64,000 nt of DNA from NCBI GenBank assembly GCA_051747385.1, contig JBNJGB010000024.1, forward strand, positions 36,281-100,280. The letters run 5' to 3'. The stretch comes from JBNJGB01 sp051747385 (lineage in GTDB: Bacteria > Myxococcota_A > UBA9042 > PHBI01 > JACKFB01). Below, piece after piece: positions 19,285 through 28,429 of this stretch (position 1 is the stretch's first letter; each line of letters starts with the position of its first letter). The notes below the pieces were generated by a model, which did no database searches, was not told where the DNA came from, and saw only the letters and a list, made by a program, of their open reading frames with translations. The translations under genes and the position numbers were made by a program.

Positions 19285-19824
19285 ATGAGCGAGTCCTCCG
19301 ACGAGGAGCTCATGCGGCGCTACGTGAGGGACGGCGAACGCCGCGCCTTCGAGGAGCTGTTTCGCCGATACGGGGCGCGGCTGCACGGCTTCTTCCTTCG
19401 CGCCGTGGGCGACGACACCGAGGCGAGGGATCTCGTCCAGAAGACGTTCCTGCACTTCCACCGGGCGCGGAAGGACTTCGATCTGTCCCGCGAGGTGCGG
19501 CCGTGGCTGTACACCATCGCGGTGAACGTGCGGCGGGAGTTCTTCCGGCGGCGGAAGCGCAAGCCGGAGACCGCGCTGGACACCGAGGTCCACCCGACCC
19601 CGGTGACCATGCCGACGGCGAGCACGTCGATCCAGCGCCTCGTGCAGCGATGTCTGGACCAGCTCCCGGACGGTCAGCGCGAGGTCATCCTGCTGCACTG
19701 GTACGAAGAGCTGAGCTTCCCCGAGATTGCGGAGTTGCTGGGCGCCTCCGTGTCCGCCGTGAAGGTGCGCGCCCACCGGGGCTACAACAGGCTCCGCGAG
19801 ATGTTGGGCGAGGGCCACGCGTGA
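19285..19824 (+). CDS. ECF-family RNA polymerase sigma factor
   Basis: A 179-residue sigma factor with region 2 (RAFEELFRRYGARLHGFFLRAVGDDTEARDLVQKTFLHFHRA, about residues 17-60) and region 4 (LDQLPDGQREVILLHWYEELSFPEIAELLGASVSAVKVRAHRGYNRLRE, about 128-175). The basic stretch RREFFRRRKRK separates them. It begins 10 bp after the B12-binding gene, so it may be co-transcribed with the beta-oxidation operon, and is followed after 44 bp by a membrane protein that is probably its anti-sigma factor. The trigger and regulon are unknown. Confidence 0.93.
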   Translation: MSESSDEELMRRYVRDGERRAFEELFRRYGARLHGFFLRAVGDDTEARDLVQKTFLHFHRARKDFDLSREVRPWLYTIAVNVRREFFRRRKRKPETALDTEVHPTPVTMPTASTSIQRLVQRCLDQLPDGQREVILLHWYEELSFPEIAELLGASVSAVKVRAHRGYNRLREMLGEGHA

Positions 19825-19868
19825 CGAGACGTGTAACCAACCCCGCCCGGAGAGCGTAGGGGACAGAG

Positions 19869-20591
19869 ATGGACGAGCCGATCCCCACCGACCCGAACCT
19901 GCTGCAGGACCGGGAAGAGATCCGCCGCGCGGCCCCGCGCGACGCGGAGCTGGACGCCCTGTTCGAGCGGGTCGCCGAGGAGACCGTCGACCGGGAGCCG
20001 GGGCTCCTGGACCGCCTCCGTGAGATGCCGACCCGCTGGCGGATCCTCCTGGTGGTGGCGCTGGCGGTGCCCGGCGCGGGCGCGATGCTGGCCGCCATGG
20101 GCATCCGGCCCGACCTGTCGCCGGGCGGCGCCGTTCGCTACCTCTCCACCCTGAGCATCCTCGTCGCGACGGTCTCCCTCGCCGTGGCCCTGAGCCTCCG
20201 GGGCCCACACCGGCGGCCCGTCGGCCGGTGGGCGTGGGCGTTCACCATCGCCGCCCTGCTGCTCCCCGTCTTGCTGGCGTTCCTGCCGAGCCTGTGGACC
20301 GGCGAGACTCCCAGCGTCACCGGACTCGCCGGCCCGGGCCTTGCCTGCCTGGGCCTCGGCCTGGCCACGGCCGCCATGGTCGGAGGCCTCGTGCGAGTGT
20401 TCCAGCGCTCGCAGCCCGGCACCGACTGGCACCTCACGGCCATGGCCGCCGCCGGGGGCCTCGTGGCCTTCACGACCGTGGAGCTTCACTGCGCGTCGAA
20501 CGACCTGCTCCACCTGGTCATCGGCCACGGCCTCATCGGCCTTGTCTTCGCCGTCGTCCTCTGGGTGGTCGTGCGCCTGCGCCGCGAGTGA
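19869..20591 (+). CDS. putative membrane anti-sigma factor (NrsF/DUF1109-like)
   Basis: A 240-residue protein with a soluble N-terminus of about 55 residues and six predicted membrane segments (near 58-78, 90-108, 120-140, 152-172, 184-200 and 212-232). The Cys and His residues in LHCASNDLLHLVIGHGLIG near the last helices resemble the conserved pattern of NrsF-type anti-sigma factors that bind a neighbouring ECF sigma factor. The sequence is too divergent for certainty, so the assignment rests on topology, this motif and the position behind an ECF gene. A generic membrane protein is the alternative. Confidence 0.65.
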   Translation: MDEPIPTDPNLLQDREEIRRAAPRDAELDALFERVAEETVDREPGLLDRLREMPTRWRILLVVALAVPGAGAMLAAMGIRPDLSPGGAVRYLSTLSILVATVSLAVALSLRGPHRRPVGRWAWAFTIAALLLPVLLAFLPSLWTGETPSVTGLAGPGLACLGLGLATAAMVGGLVRVFQRSQPGTDWHLTAMAAAGGLVAFTTVELHCASNDLLHLVIGHGLIGLVFAVVLWVVVRLRRE

Positions 20592-20708
20592 CGCGAGGCC
20601 TCGCGCAACGAATCGCCTCCAATCCGTCACGAGGAGGAGGGTGGGCGGGGGTGGGCCACCCGCGCCGGCGAGGTCGCCTGGCGACCATCCACACCTCCCC
20701 AGCTCCAG

Positions 20709-20920
20709 AGGGCTCGCGCCAAGTCACCAAGCCGCCAAGCCGCCAAGCCGCCAAGCCGCGGATCCCAGCGGGAAGTTGGAGCAGGACCGCCGTCCGCGGC
20801 GGTCACTCGCCGCTCCAACGGCGTCGGCAGCACGACGGGGCCCGGCCCCGAGCCCACTTTCGGTGCGACCAAGACGTCGTGCCCGGTGAGCGCGACCACG
20901 TCCACGTCCACGTCCACGAC
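20709..20920 (+). repeat. R3-type repeats in intergenic DNA: 8-base tandem, REP-like hairpin, hexamer run
   Basis: The 417-bp gap 20592-21008 holds no credible gene. It contains about six units of an 8-base tandem (CGCCAAGC type, 20709-20756), then a REP-like motif with nested inverted repeats: GTTGGAGC...GCTCCAAC enclosing CCGCCGTCCGCGGCGG (20775-20822). Near 20896-20920 four CCACGT hexamers follow. The hairpin could terminate the sigma/anti-sigma transcript, although it has no T-run. Confidence 0.7.
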
Positions 20921-21008
20921 CCCGTTTCGCGGCCTCTCGGCGAGTCGTGACCCATCGGCGGGCGACGCCGCCGGCGCTGCGCTGGCCTGTCGTGGTGACG
21001 CCGAGAGC

Positions 21009-21755
21009 CTACTCGTCGCAGTACCCGGCGCCCTGGTAGTAGCTCGAGCAGGCCGTGAAGTCGTCTCCGCAGGGCTGGGCGGCGGTGGTGTCGCACAGGC
21101 GGCGGCAGCCGTTGCCGACGCAGACGAGGCCGGCCTTGCAGGCGGCAGCCTCGTTGTCGCACGGGTCCTCCACGTCGCCGTCGCCGGCGGGGAGGCACAC
21201 GGGCTCCGGCTCGCCGTCCACGAGGTAGCATCCCTTGCCGTCCTCGCAGTCCTGGGCGAGGAGGTCGCAGGTCTCGTAGATGCCCTCCTGCGCGCAGACC
21301 GAGTACGGCGAGTCCTGCAGGTTCAGGCAGTCGCCGTTGTCCGGGCAGTGGATGGGCGTCTCGCAGAAGGTGTAGCAGCGGAACTCGGTCTGGTTCAGCG
21401 ACAGGCAGATGCCCTCGGTGCAGCTTCCGTCGACGTCCTCGCCGCACCGGGCGCCCGGCTCCAGCCCCCCGGCCTGGACGCAGCTCGGCTCGGTGGCGTC
21501 CTGGTCGGCGTACGTGCAGTTCTCACCCGCCGCGCAGCCCTCCTGGGTGATGGGATCGCAGGCCCCGGCGCCGGTCGTGTCGTCGCCGGCGGAGTCGCCG
21601 GGACCGGTGGAGTCCTCGCCGCCGGAGGCGTCGGGATCGCCGCTCACGGTGTCCGTCGTCCCGTTGTCGCCGTCGTCGTCGCAGGCGACCTGCAGGAAGG
21701 GGAGTGCCGCGAGGCACAGGACGGCGGCGAACCGGGAGATGGCGCGGGTGGACAT
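21009..21755 (-). CDS. Cys-rich predicted lipoprotein
   Basis: A 248-residue product starting at the ATG at 21755, chosen because it gives a lipoprotein signal (MSTRAISRFAAVLCLAALPFLQVAC, Cys at residue 25). The open frame continues far upstream but only inside the neighbouring gene. After the lipobox comes an Asp/Gly/Thr-rich linker of about 45 residues, then a domain with some 20 cysteines in C-x(4-8)-C patterns, as in many Myxococcota surface lipoproteins. No catalytic motif is visible. It is separated by 68 bp from the glycosyltransferase gene upstream. Confidence 0.85.
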   Translation of the reverse strand: MSTRAISRFAAVLCLAALPFLQVACDDDGDNGTTDTVSGDPDASGGEDSTGPGDSAGDDTTGAGACDPITQEGCAAGENCTYADQDATEPSCVQAGGLEPGARCGEDVDGSCTEGICLSLNQTEFRCYTFCETPIHCPDNGDCLNLQDSPYSVCAQEGIYETCDLLAQDCEDGKGCYLVDGEPEPVCLPAGDGDVEDPCDNEAAACKAGLVCVGNGCRRLCDTTAAQPCGDDFTACSSYYQGAGYCDE

Positions 21756-21823
21756 GGGCGTGCTCCTGCCTGCTCGGGACATCGGCGTGATGATGGGAGG
21801 AGGTCCCGCTCGACGCAAGGGAA

Positions 21824-24544
21824 TCACCCCCCGGACGGGAGGGGCTCCCAGCGACACACGAGGCCGGGCTCCGGAGGCTCGCCGCGCCGCTCGAGGATCA
21901 GCACGGGATAGTCCCGCCCGTACTTGAGTCGCGGGTCGCGGAAGACCTTCGCGAGCCTGAACCAACGCCTGGTCGTGGGCAGCTTCCGCATCCGCCGGGG
22001 CGTGAAGTAGCTCCGGGACGTGGACACCAGGAAGCGCACGTCGTCGGCGCAGACCTCGTTCCAGTAGGCCTCCTCGTCCAGGAGCCCGGAGCGGAAGCGC
22101 TTGTTGTTGGTGTCCGCCTCGTCGGCCGCCAGCCGGCGGTCGGAGGCCAGCGCGACGAGCGGCGCCGAGGTGGAGGCGCCGGCGAGGGTCTCGTGAGGCT
22201 CGCTGCGCTCCCGGATCCACGCGGCGATGTCGGGCAGGGACGAGAACAGCCGCTTCTTGTTCCACAGGTAGTGGCGATAGCCGCGCTCCATGTCGCCCTT
22301 GAGCCGGTGATCCCCCCAGAACAGCGCCCGCACGGGAGCGTCTGCGACCTCCGGCAGCACCGCCGCCTCGGTCCACTCGTAGTCGTTGCGCTGGCCCAGG
22401 TCCCGGAACTCGCTCGGGAAGATGTGGTTGGCCTTCGCGGCCCAGGGCTCCCAGAGGGACAACAGGGCGAACGCGACCGTGGCGGTGGCCAGGCGAGCCG
22501 CGCCGAGGCGGTGCTCCCTGGGACCCGTGACGGCCGTCCAGGCGAGGCGGACGCCACGCTGGAAGACGTAGCCCAGGCAGAGGGCCAGCGCGGGGTAGAT
22601 GAGGGTGAAGTAGAAGCTGTACAGCTCGCGGAACATGCTGAACTGGACGAACAGCGCGAGCCCCACGCACCAGACGATGGCCGCCGTGCCGTCCGCGCCG
22701 TCGCGCCAGAACCGCCGCGGATCCACGAACCGCCACAGGGGGCCGGGGCGATCGCGGCGGAGGAGCCAGGAGGCGGCCCCGAGCACCGGGGCCAGAAGTC
22801 CGGCCGTCCACAGGTGCGCGTGATAGTAGACGTCCTTGGTGAAGGGCTTGCCGTCCACCATCACCTTCAGGTTGTGCGTCAGGGCGGCCGGCAGGGATTT
22901 TCCGCCGCCCATCAGCGGGATCATCCGCTGGTCCTGGAACTCCTTCAGGCCGTGATAGCGGTACACGCCGTCCACGAACGCGTCACCCGCGGCCAACAGG
23001 AAGACCAGGTTGATGCCTCCCCACACGGCGACGAAGGCCGCGATCTGGCCCACGGCGAAGCGGCGATCCCGGAACAGGCCCAGGGCGAGGAGGGCGCAGA
23101 CGGCGGCCATGCTGTAGAAGCCGGTACACGCGGCGAGGCCGAAGAGCACCCCGGCGGTCCGTCCGCGGCCGGACAGGCTCTGCCACAGGCCCAGCGCGAG
23201 CCACATCACGGTGAGGTTCACGCCGGTCATGTTCGTCGTGGCCTTCAGGGTCTCCGCCGCGAAGAGGAAGGCGACCACGGCGAAGGCCGCCCCGATCCGC
23301 CCGAAGCCGCGGCGCCCGACCGCCCACACGGACAGGCCGGCGATGGCGCCCGCCAGCACGCTGAAGACCTTGGCCAGGGTCAGGGACCAGCCGAAGATCC
23401 AGAAGAAGAACGCGGGCAGCAGGATGTGCAGGGGCGGGTGGGCGAAGAAGAAGTCCACGTACGGCCAGCGGCCGCTCCGCGCCAGGTCGGCGGCCATGTA
23501 GAAGTAGATGTTCTCGTCGGTGTTCGACGGCCCCATGGCGTGGAGCTTGAGCAGGGCGTAGAGGACGAGCACCGCCGCAGGGACGGCCAGGTCCGCGGCG
23601 ACCCCGACACGCCGGCGCGGGAGGGCCGGGAGCGGAGCGTCCTCCAGGTCGACCAGGAGGCCCGTGCCCTCGAGGGCGAGGAGAAGCAGCAGGGCAGCGA
23701 TCAGCAGGCCGCCCGCCACCTGGCCCGATGCTGCCCCGTCCAGGAGGAGGGGCGCCAGGAGGTGGTGGGCCGCCACCAGCCACGCGCCCACGGCCGCGAG
23801 GTGGAGGGCGGGAGGGTGGCGGGCCCGGGAGCGCTCGGCCTCGTCCCCGCCGCGCCAGGCCACGCGGCCGACGTCCAGCCAGGCGGCCCCCACCGGGAGG
23901 AGGCCGAGGACGAGGACGGCTCCGGCGAGCAAGTCGACGCCGCGTTCGCGCAGGAGGTCCAGGCCCGTCATGACGGGGACGTGCGCCTCGTTGAGGTGAT
24001 ACCAGGGGACCAGCAGGACGGCCGTGGCCCACAGCAGCGCCACGGCCCCGACCGCCACGGGGAGGCGCGCCGAGGGGCGCAGCAGGGCTGCCCGGGCGGC
24101 GGCGGCGAGCGCCACGAAGGGCAGGGCGCTCGGGAAGCCCACGAAGTGGCCGTGGGCGTGGGCGAAGGGCGAGAGGTGCCACTCGGGGTGGCGTCCGAAC
24201 AGCGCCATGGCGCCCAGCCACGCCGCCAACAGGCCTCCGCCCCGGATGAGGCGCCGCGTCGGACCGTCGAGCCGGGTGGAGACGAGCGCGAGCACCGCGC
24301 CGAGGCCGGCCAGGAGGCGGCCCAGGTCCCACAGGCCCGAAAAGCGCAGGTGGTCCTCGGCCGGGGAGGCCAGGGCGGCCGCCACGAGGACGATCGCGGC
24401 GGCCGCGAGGGGCCCGAACCTCTCCAGGGGCCCGGCGGGGCGCGGCGGTCGTGGTTCCGGCGCCGGTCCAGAGCGGTCCTCGGGCGGGGCGGGCGTTGCC
24501 CCTCGGGCCTCCCTGCGCTCGTGGCGTCGCCTACGCTTCGCCAC
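21824..24544 (-). CDS. large multi-pass membrane protein, GT-C-type glycosyltransferase-like
   Basis: A 906-residue integral membrane protein. After a basic, Pro-rich N-terminus there are two blocks of hydrophobic segments (about residues 45-290 and 320-640) and a soluble C-terminal region. The loop STDENIYFYMAADLARSGRWPYVDFFFAHPPLH near 340-375 matches the first periplasmic loop of dolichyl/undecaprenyl-phosphate sugar transferases (ArnT/PMT type), where an acidic residue is catalytic. It would transfer a lipid-linked sugar on the periplasmic side; donor and acceptor are unknown. Its start overlaps the end of meaB by 14 bp. Confidence 0.8.
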   Translation of the reverse strand: MAKRRRRHERREARGATPAPPEDRSGPAPEPRPPRPAGPLERFGPLAAAAIVLVAAALASPAEDHLRFSGLWDLGRLLAGLGAVLALVSTRLDGPTRRLIRGGGLLAAWLGAMALFGRHPEWHLSPFAHAHGHFVGFPSALPFVALAAAARAALLRPSARLPVAVGAVALLWATAVLLVPWYHLNEAHVPVMTGLDLLRERGVDLLAGAVLVLGLLPVGAAWLDVGRVAWRGGDEAERSRARHPPALHLAAVGAWLVAAHHLLAPLLLDGAASGQVAGGLLIAALLLLLALEGTGLLVDLEDAPLPALPRRRVGVAADLAVPAAVLVLYALLKLHAMGPSNTDENIYFYMAADLARSGRWPYVDFFFAHPPLHILLPAFFFWIFGWSLTLAKVFSVLAGAIAGLSVWAVGRRGFGRIGAAFAVVAFLFAAETLKATTNMTGVNLTVMWLALGLWQSLSGRGRTAGVLFGLAACTGFYSMAAVCALLALGLFRDRRFAVGQIAAFVAVWGGINLVFLLAAGDAFVDGVYRYHGLKEFQDQRMIPLMGGGKSLPAALTHNLKVMVDGKPFTKDVYYHAHLWTAGLLAPVLGAASWLLRRDRPGPLWRFVDPRRFWRDGADGTAAIVWCVGLALFVQFSMFRELYSFYFTLIYPALALCLGYVFQRGVRLAWTAVTGPREHRLGAARLATATVAFALLSLWEPWAAKANHIFPSEFRDLGQRNDYEWTEAAVLPEVADAPVRALFWGDHRLKGDMERGYRHYLWNKKRLFSSLPDIAAWIRERSEPHETLAGASTSAPLVALASDRRLAADEADTNNKRFRSGLLDEEAYWNEVCADDVRFLVSTSRSYFTPRRMRKLPTTRRWFRLAKVFRDPRLKYGRDYPVLILERRGEPPEPGLVCRWEPLPSGG

Positions 24545-25514
24545 GGAGGATCTCCGCCAGGACGCGGTTCGCCTCGGTGTAGGGGTCCGTGTCCCGCGCG
24601 ATGAGGCGGTCCAGCAGGGCGTGCTGATCCTCCCGGGGGCCCAGGGCCTCCGCCATCCGCTCCACCAGGTGGTCGCGGACGATGGTCTCCAGCACGTGGG
24701 CGGCCCGGTCCCGGAGGCGGGCCACCTTCGCCGCGTCGTCCGACGGCCGATCCTGGTGGTCGTGCACCGCCTTCAGGAGGTCCGGGATGCCCTCGCCGCG
24801 CACCGCCACGGTGGGCACGATGGGCGGGCGCCAGTCCCCCTCGTCCTCCGCCAGGCTCTGCAGGGCCCGGATGTCCCGGATGGTGCGGTCGACGCCCTCG
24901 CGGTCGGCCTTGTTGATGGCGAAGACGTCGGCGATCTCCAGGATGCCGGCCTTGATGGCCTGGATGTCGTCGCCCAGGCCCGGCACGAGCACGACGACCG
25001 AGGTGTGGGCCAGCTTGACCACCTCCACCTCGTCCTGGCCCACGCCGACGGTCTCGAGGAGGACGACGTCGAAGCCCATGGCGTCGAGGATGGACACGAC
25101 GTCGGCCGTGGAGCGGCTCAGCCCGCCCAGGTGTCCCCGCGTCGCCAGGCTGCGGATGAAGACCCCGCGATCCGTGGCGTGGTCCGACATGCGGATCCGG
25201 TCGCCCAGGATGGCGCCGCCGGAGAACGGGCTGGACGGGTCCACCGCCACCACGCCCACCCGGAGGTCCTGGTCCCGGTAGTAGCGGATGATCCGGTCCG
25301 TCAGGGTGGACTTCCCGGAGCCCGGGTTGCCCGTGATCCCCACGATGCGCGCCCGCCCCGTGTGGGGATACAGGCGCTTGAGGATCTCGACGGCCACCGG
25401 CTGGCGATCATCCACCAGGCGCATGGCCCGGCCGGCGGCGCGCTCGTCTCCCTCCAGGATGCGCCCGACGAAGGCGTCGAGGGCCTCGGGATCAGCGGTC
25501 ACAGGTCGTCGCAT
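24531..25514 (-). CDS. meaB: MeaB/ArgK-family GTPase, methylmalonyl-CoA mutase chaperone
   Basis: A 327-residue G3E GTPase. The P-loop is GITGNPGSGKSTLTDRI near residue 55, the metal-site DPSSPFSGGAILGDRIRM follows, and NKAD is the guanine specificity box near 205. MeaB gates cobalamin delivery and protects methylmalonyl-CoA mutase. The ATG at 25514 is used since MRRPVTADPEALDAFV is family-like; it lies inside the end of the upstream gene (23-bp overlap). The mutase itself is not nearby, although a separate B12-binding subunit lies at 18843-19274. Being wedged between a pseudo-sulfatase and a glycosyltransferase is unusual. Confidence 0.94.
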   Translation of the reverse strand: MRRPVTADPEALDAFVGRILEGDERAAGRAMRLVDDRQPVAVEILKRLYPHTGRARIVGITGNPGSGKSTLTDRIIRYYRDQDLRVGVVAVDPSSPFSGGAILGDRIRMSDHATDRGVFIRSLATRGHLGGLSRSTADVVSILDAMGFDVVLLETVGVGQDEVEVVKLAHTSVVVLVPGLGDDIQAIKAGILEIADVFAINKADREGVDRTIRDIRALQSLAEDEGDWRPPIVPTVAVRGEGIPDLLKAVHDHQDRPSDDAAKVARLRDRAAHVLETIVRDHLVERMAEALGPREDQHALLDRLIARDTDPYTEANRVLAEILRGEA

Positions 25515-27585
25515 GGCCCTGGGGTCCCTCCCACGTCGCGGAGGCGGAGGACTCGGTCTCGCGCCAGCGCGCACCGGCGGCGCGCCACGCCCGAAGCTCA
25601 CGACGGAGCAGCGCCTCCCGGAGGCTCTCCGTGTCGGACGTCTCGGTCCGGGCCCAGCCCTCGTCGCCGCGCGCCAGCCAGCGCGAAGGCTCGTCCCCGC
25701 CGGGCTCGAGCAGAGCGCGCTCGCCCTGGACGACGAGCGCCGCCTCCCGGTGGGCCGAGAAGGCCGGGGTGGGCCACGCCGCGGGGACGATGGCCCGGAC
25801 GTCCACGCCCTGGACGCCGTCGGGCGGGTCGACGCCGGCGAGACCCCACACCGTCGCGGCGAGGTCCGTCAGATCCACGGCCGAGTCCGACGCGGGCACC
25901 GGCGCGCCGACGACCCACGCGGGCACGTGGGCGACCTCCGTGTGCATCGCCACGTCGCCAGGGAGGGCGCCGGCCCCCACACCCGCCACCACGACCACGG
26001 CGTCGGGCGCCAGGGTGCGCGCCTGCTTCACGAAGTCCCCGACGGCCGCCATCACCTCGTCGGCCTTGCCCTTCCGGAGCACCTCGAGGAACGCGCGGTC
26101 CCGCTGGTCCAGGGTGCGCCGTCCGGCGCGGACGTCGGACAGCACCTCGCGCGTGGTGGCGGGGTCCCACGGGGGATCGCCGCGCCCGCCCCAGTGCTCC
26201 TTCCAGGCCTCGCCCCGGGGCAGCCACGGCGGCCCGGTGTCCCCCAGGAGGGCGGCCGCGAAGACCTTGCCGTCCCCGGCCTCGCGCAGAGCGTCGACGA
26301 GGCTCGTGAGCACCGGCGCGGCGTGGGGCAGCAGGTCGCCGCCGGAGGCGAGGAGAGAGTCGTCGAAACCGCGCACCGGCGAGGCCTCGCCACCCAGCGG
26401 CACCGGGCCGGCGCGCAGGATGGTGTCCCACCCGGCGTCGCGGAGGCTCTTGGCCAGGGTCGGAATCTCGTCGTTCAGGCGGTCCGAACGCGCCTGCACG
26501 CCGTGGCCCGCCGGATATCGGCCGGTCCACAGCGACGCGACGGCGGGCCGCAGGTCCAGCGCGGAGGTCCACGCGCTGGTCAGCAGCGTCGCGTCCGGCA
26601 GGTCGTCCTCGCCGACGTCCGTCGCACGGAGCCCTCTCACGCCGACGAGGATGATCTTGTCCGCGGTGGTCTTCGCCGGCGGCGTCTCCGACCGGGTGCC
26701 GGGGACGGTGAGGGTGGGGGCCACGAGGCCCGCGGCGCCGCCTCCCTCCCCCTCGACGCCGAGGCGGAGCCACACCGGCGACCGGCGGCCGCCCCGGGAG
26801 AGGTCGAGGTTCCACGGCATCTGCAGGGCGGCCGGCAGGGCGGCCACGCGGTCGACGGCGCCCTCGGCGCTGATACGCTCCACGACCACGCGGAGCTTCG
26901 AGGCGTCGCCGCGAAGCCGGACGCCGGACGTCTCCAGGGCCTGCTCGGGCTGCAAGGGCGCGGGCATGGTCACCTGCACGCCGCGCTCGAGCCAGAGCAC
27001 GTCGCCGGCGGCCAGCGGTCCGGCGGGGGCCTCCCCGGGGGGGGCCGCCTCCGTGTCGAACACCACCGCGTGGAGGAGGGCGCGGACGTCGCGCGGCATC
27101 CCGGGACCCTCCGGCGCTGGGCGCGTGACCTTCGAGAAGGTCATCGTCAGGCGGCGCCGCCCGGCGTCGTCCGGCTTTATCGCCAGGCCTGCGCGCTGCC
27201 ACCCCTCCTCCAGCGGGTGGGTGCCGAGCTCGCGGTCTCCGAGGGTCACGGTGAGATCCCGCGGGCCGTGGGCCGGGCGGAGGAGCAGGTCCATGCGCCT
27301 GGCGCCGGCGGGGACGACGACCTGGAGGACGGCGCGGGGGTGGGTCACCGGTCGATACGACCAGCCCTCCCCGTCGCAGCCGGGCTCGCCGAACGCGTAG
27401 GTCCCCTCCGGGCCGGCGGCGGTGAAGAAGCCCGGCCCTGAGGCGTCGACGCGGCCGGTCCCGTATGCCGCCAGCCGGATCAGGTCGGCGGAGTCCAGGC
27501 GCCCGGGGAGGGCGGCCGTCGCCTCCGGGGCGAGCGCCGCGAAAACCAGGAGGGCCAGCGCGTGACGAGCGAGGATCCGGATCAT
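25492..27585 (-). CDS. exported sulfatase/alkaline-phosphatase-fold protein lacking catalytic residues
   Basis: A 697-residue product with a signal peptide (MIRILARHALALLVFAALAPEATA). Residues 30-300 form a beta-rich domain without a recognised family. Residues about 310-600 follow the sulfatase plan, with ASLWTGRYPAGHGV as the landmark. The sulfatase nucleophile motif CxPSR is LRPAV here, with no Cys, Ser or Thr at the nucleophile position, and the first metal Asp (IDTLR-like) is replaced (VGVRG). It is therefore probably a binding or structural pseudoenzyme in the periplasm. It leads a three-gene unit with meaB and the glycosyltransferase. Confidence 0.78.
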   Translation of the reverse strand: MIRILARHALALLVFAALAPEATAALPGRLDSADLIRLAAYGTGRVDASGPGFFTAAGPEGTYAFGEPGCDGEGWSYRPVTHPRAVLQVVVPAGARRMDLLLRPAHGPRDLTVTLGDRELGTHPLEEGWQRAGLAIKPDDAGRRRLTMTFSKVTRPAPEGPGMPRDVRALLHAVVFDTEAAPPGEAPAGPLAAGDVLWLERGVQVTMPAPLQPEQALETSGVRLRGDASKLRVVVERISAEGAVDRVAALPAALQMPWNLDLSRGGRRSPVWLRLGVEGEGGGAAGLVAPTLTVPGTRSETPPAKTTADKIILVGVRGLRATDVGEDDLPDATLLTSAWTSALDLRPAVASLWTGRYPAGHGVQARSDRLNDEIPTLAKSLRDAGWDTILRAGPVPLGGEASPVRGFDDSLLASGGDLLPHAAPVLTSLVDALREAGDGKVFAAALLGDTGPPWLPRGEAWKEHWGGRGDPPWDPATTREVLSDVRAGRRTLDQRDRAFLEVLRKGKADEVMAAVGDFVKQARTLAPDAVVVVAGVGAGALPGDVAMHTEVAHVPAWVVGAPVPASDSAVDLTDLAATVWGLAGVDPPDGVQGVDVRAIVPAAWPTPAFSAHREAALVVQGERALLEPGGDEPSRWLARGDEGWARTETSDTESLREALLRRELRAWRAAGARWRETESSASATWEGPQGHATTCDR

Positions 27586-27657
27586 GCCAACCGTCCGTAG
27601 CCGTGGCCGGTTCCGCCGTTGTCGGGACGCCCATCCTGGGGCGTGGAACGGAGTGCG

Positions 27658-27685
27658 GTTAGCACGCGGCTTCGCGCCGTGTAAA
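27658..27685 (-). promoter_or_regulatory. predicted promoter of pseudo-sulfatase-meaB operon (TTTACA-N16-GCTAAC)
   Basis: Minus strand TTTACA (27680-27685), 16-base spacer, GCTAAC (27658-27663). The start would lie near 27651. An R1 element begins 19 bp upstream of the -35 box, the same distance as at lepB. Confidence 0.5.
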
Positions 27686-27704
27686 GGCACCCGCCGGGTT
27701 CGGC

Positions 27705-27879
27705 CAGGGCGGTCGCACAGTCGACCGCCCTCCCTTGCCTTTGCCCTTGCCCTTGCCCTTGCCCTTGCCCTTGCCTGCTTTCGAAGGCGTAGAGTCCATC
27801 GTTTCCGGGCGGGTGTCATGCGGTGCCGGGCGTCGGACCGCCGCGCGACCCTCCCTTGTCCGACTTTGCGATTGCCCCG
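27705..27879 (+). mobile_element. R1 repeat element, copy B (133+6x7 bp)
   Basis: A 175-bp R1 copy with the hairpin end at 27705 and seven CCCTTG-type hexamers (27732-27773), the most in the window. The inverted ends are CAGGGCGGTCGCACAGTCG and, reversed, CGGGGCAATCGCAAAGTCG. The 10-bp flanks agree at 8 of 10 positions (CGGGTTCGGC left, CGGGTTCCCC right), suggesting a 10-bp target duplication. It lies in the divergent gap between the pseudo-sulfatase and the phosphatase genes; the 355-bp gap otherwise holds only promoter sequence. Confidence 0.87.
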
Positions 27880-27940
27880 CGGGTTCCCCTGGGCGGCGCG
27901 ACGTTGACGCCCGGGGGGCGAGGCGCCAGCATCCACGCTC

Positions 27941-28429
27941 ATGAAGCGATCATCCGTGTTGTTCGTGTGTCTGGGAAACATCTGTCGCTCGCCCCTCGCC
28001 GAGGGGGTCTTCCGCGACGAGGTCGCACGCCGCGGGGTGGAGGGCCTCGTCCGCGTGGACTCCTGCGGTACCGGGGGCTGGCACGTGGGGGAGGCGCCCG
28101 ACCCGCGGAGCGTCGAGGTGGCGCAGCGGCACGGCCTGGACATCAGCCACCAGCGGGCCCGGCAGCTTCGCGGCGAGGACTTCTACGAGTTCGTCTGGAT
28201 GATCCCCATGGACCGGTCCAACGAGCGGGTGCTCGCGGCGTCCCGGCCGGACGACCACGACGGCCTCGTCCGGCGGTACACGACCTTCGTGCCGGGCCGC
28301 GCCCCGGAGGACGTCCCGGACCCGTACTACGGCGGCCCCCGGGGCTTCGACGACGTGTTCGACCTCATCCGGCGCGGGGCAGGCCCCCTGCTGGACGAGA
28401 TCCTGGCGGACCTCGAGGCGCGCCGATGA
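27941..28429 (+). CDS. low-molecular-weight protein-tyrosine-phosphatase family protein
   Basis: A 162-residue phosphatase with the P-loop VCLGNICRSPLAEG at residues 8-21 (nucleophile in C-x5-R) and the general-acid segment DPYYGG near 127. Family members dephosphorylate tyrosine or arginine; some remove the 5-phosphate of ribulosamine 5-phosphates on glycated proteins. The stop overlaps the fructosamine-kinase start by 4 bp (ATGA), which favours the last role. No tyrosine kinase or polysaccharide locus adjoins it. Confidence 0.93.
   Translation: MKRSSVLFVCLGNICRSPLAEGVFRDEVARRGVEGLVRVDSCGTGGWHVGEAPDPRSVEVAQRHGLDISHQRARQLRGEDFYEFVWMIPMDRSNERVLAASRPDDHDGLVRRYTTFVPGRAPEDVPDPYYGGPRGFDDVFDLIRRGAGPLLDEILADLEARR

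Noticed and set aside
20592..21008. Possible CRISPR-like array because of short tandem units
   Set aside because: Units are 8 bp without spacers, and no cas genes exist.
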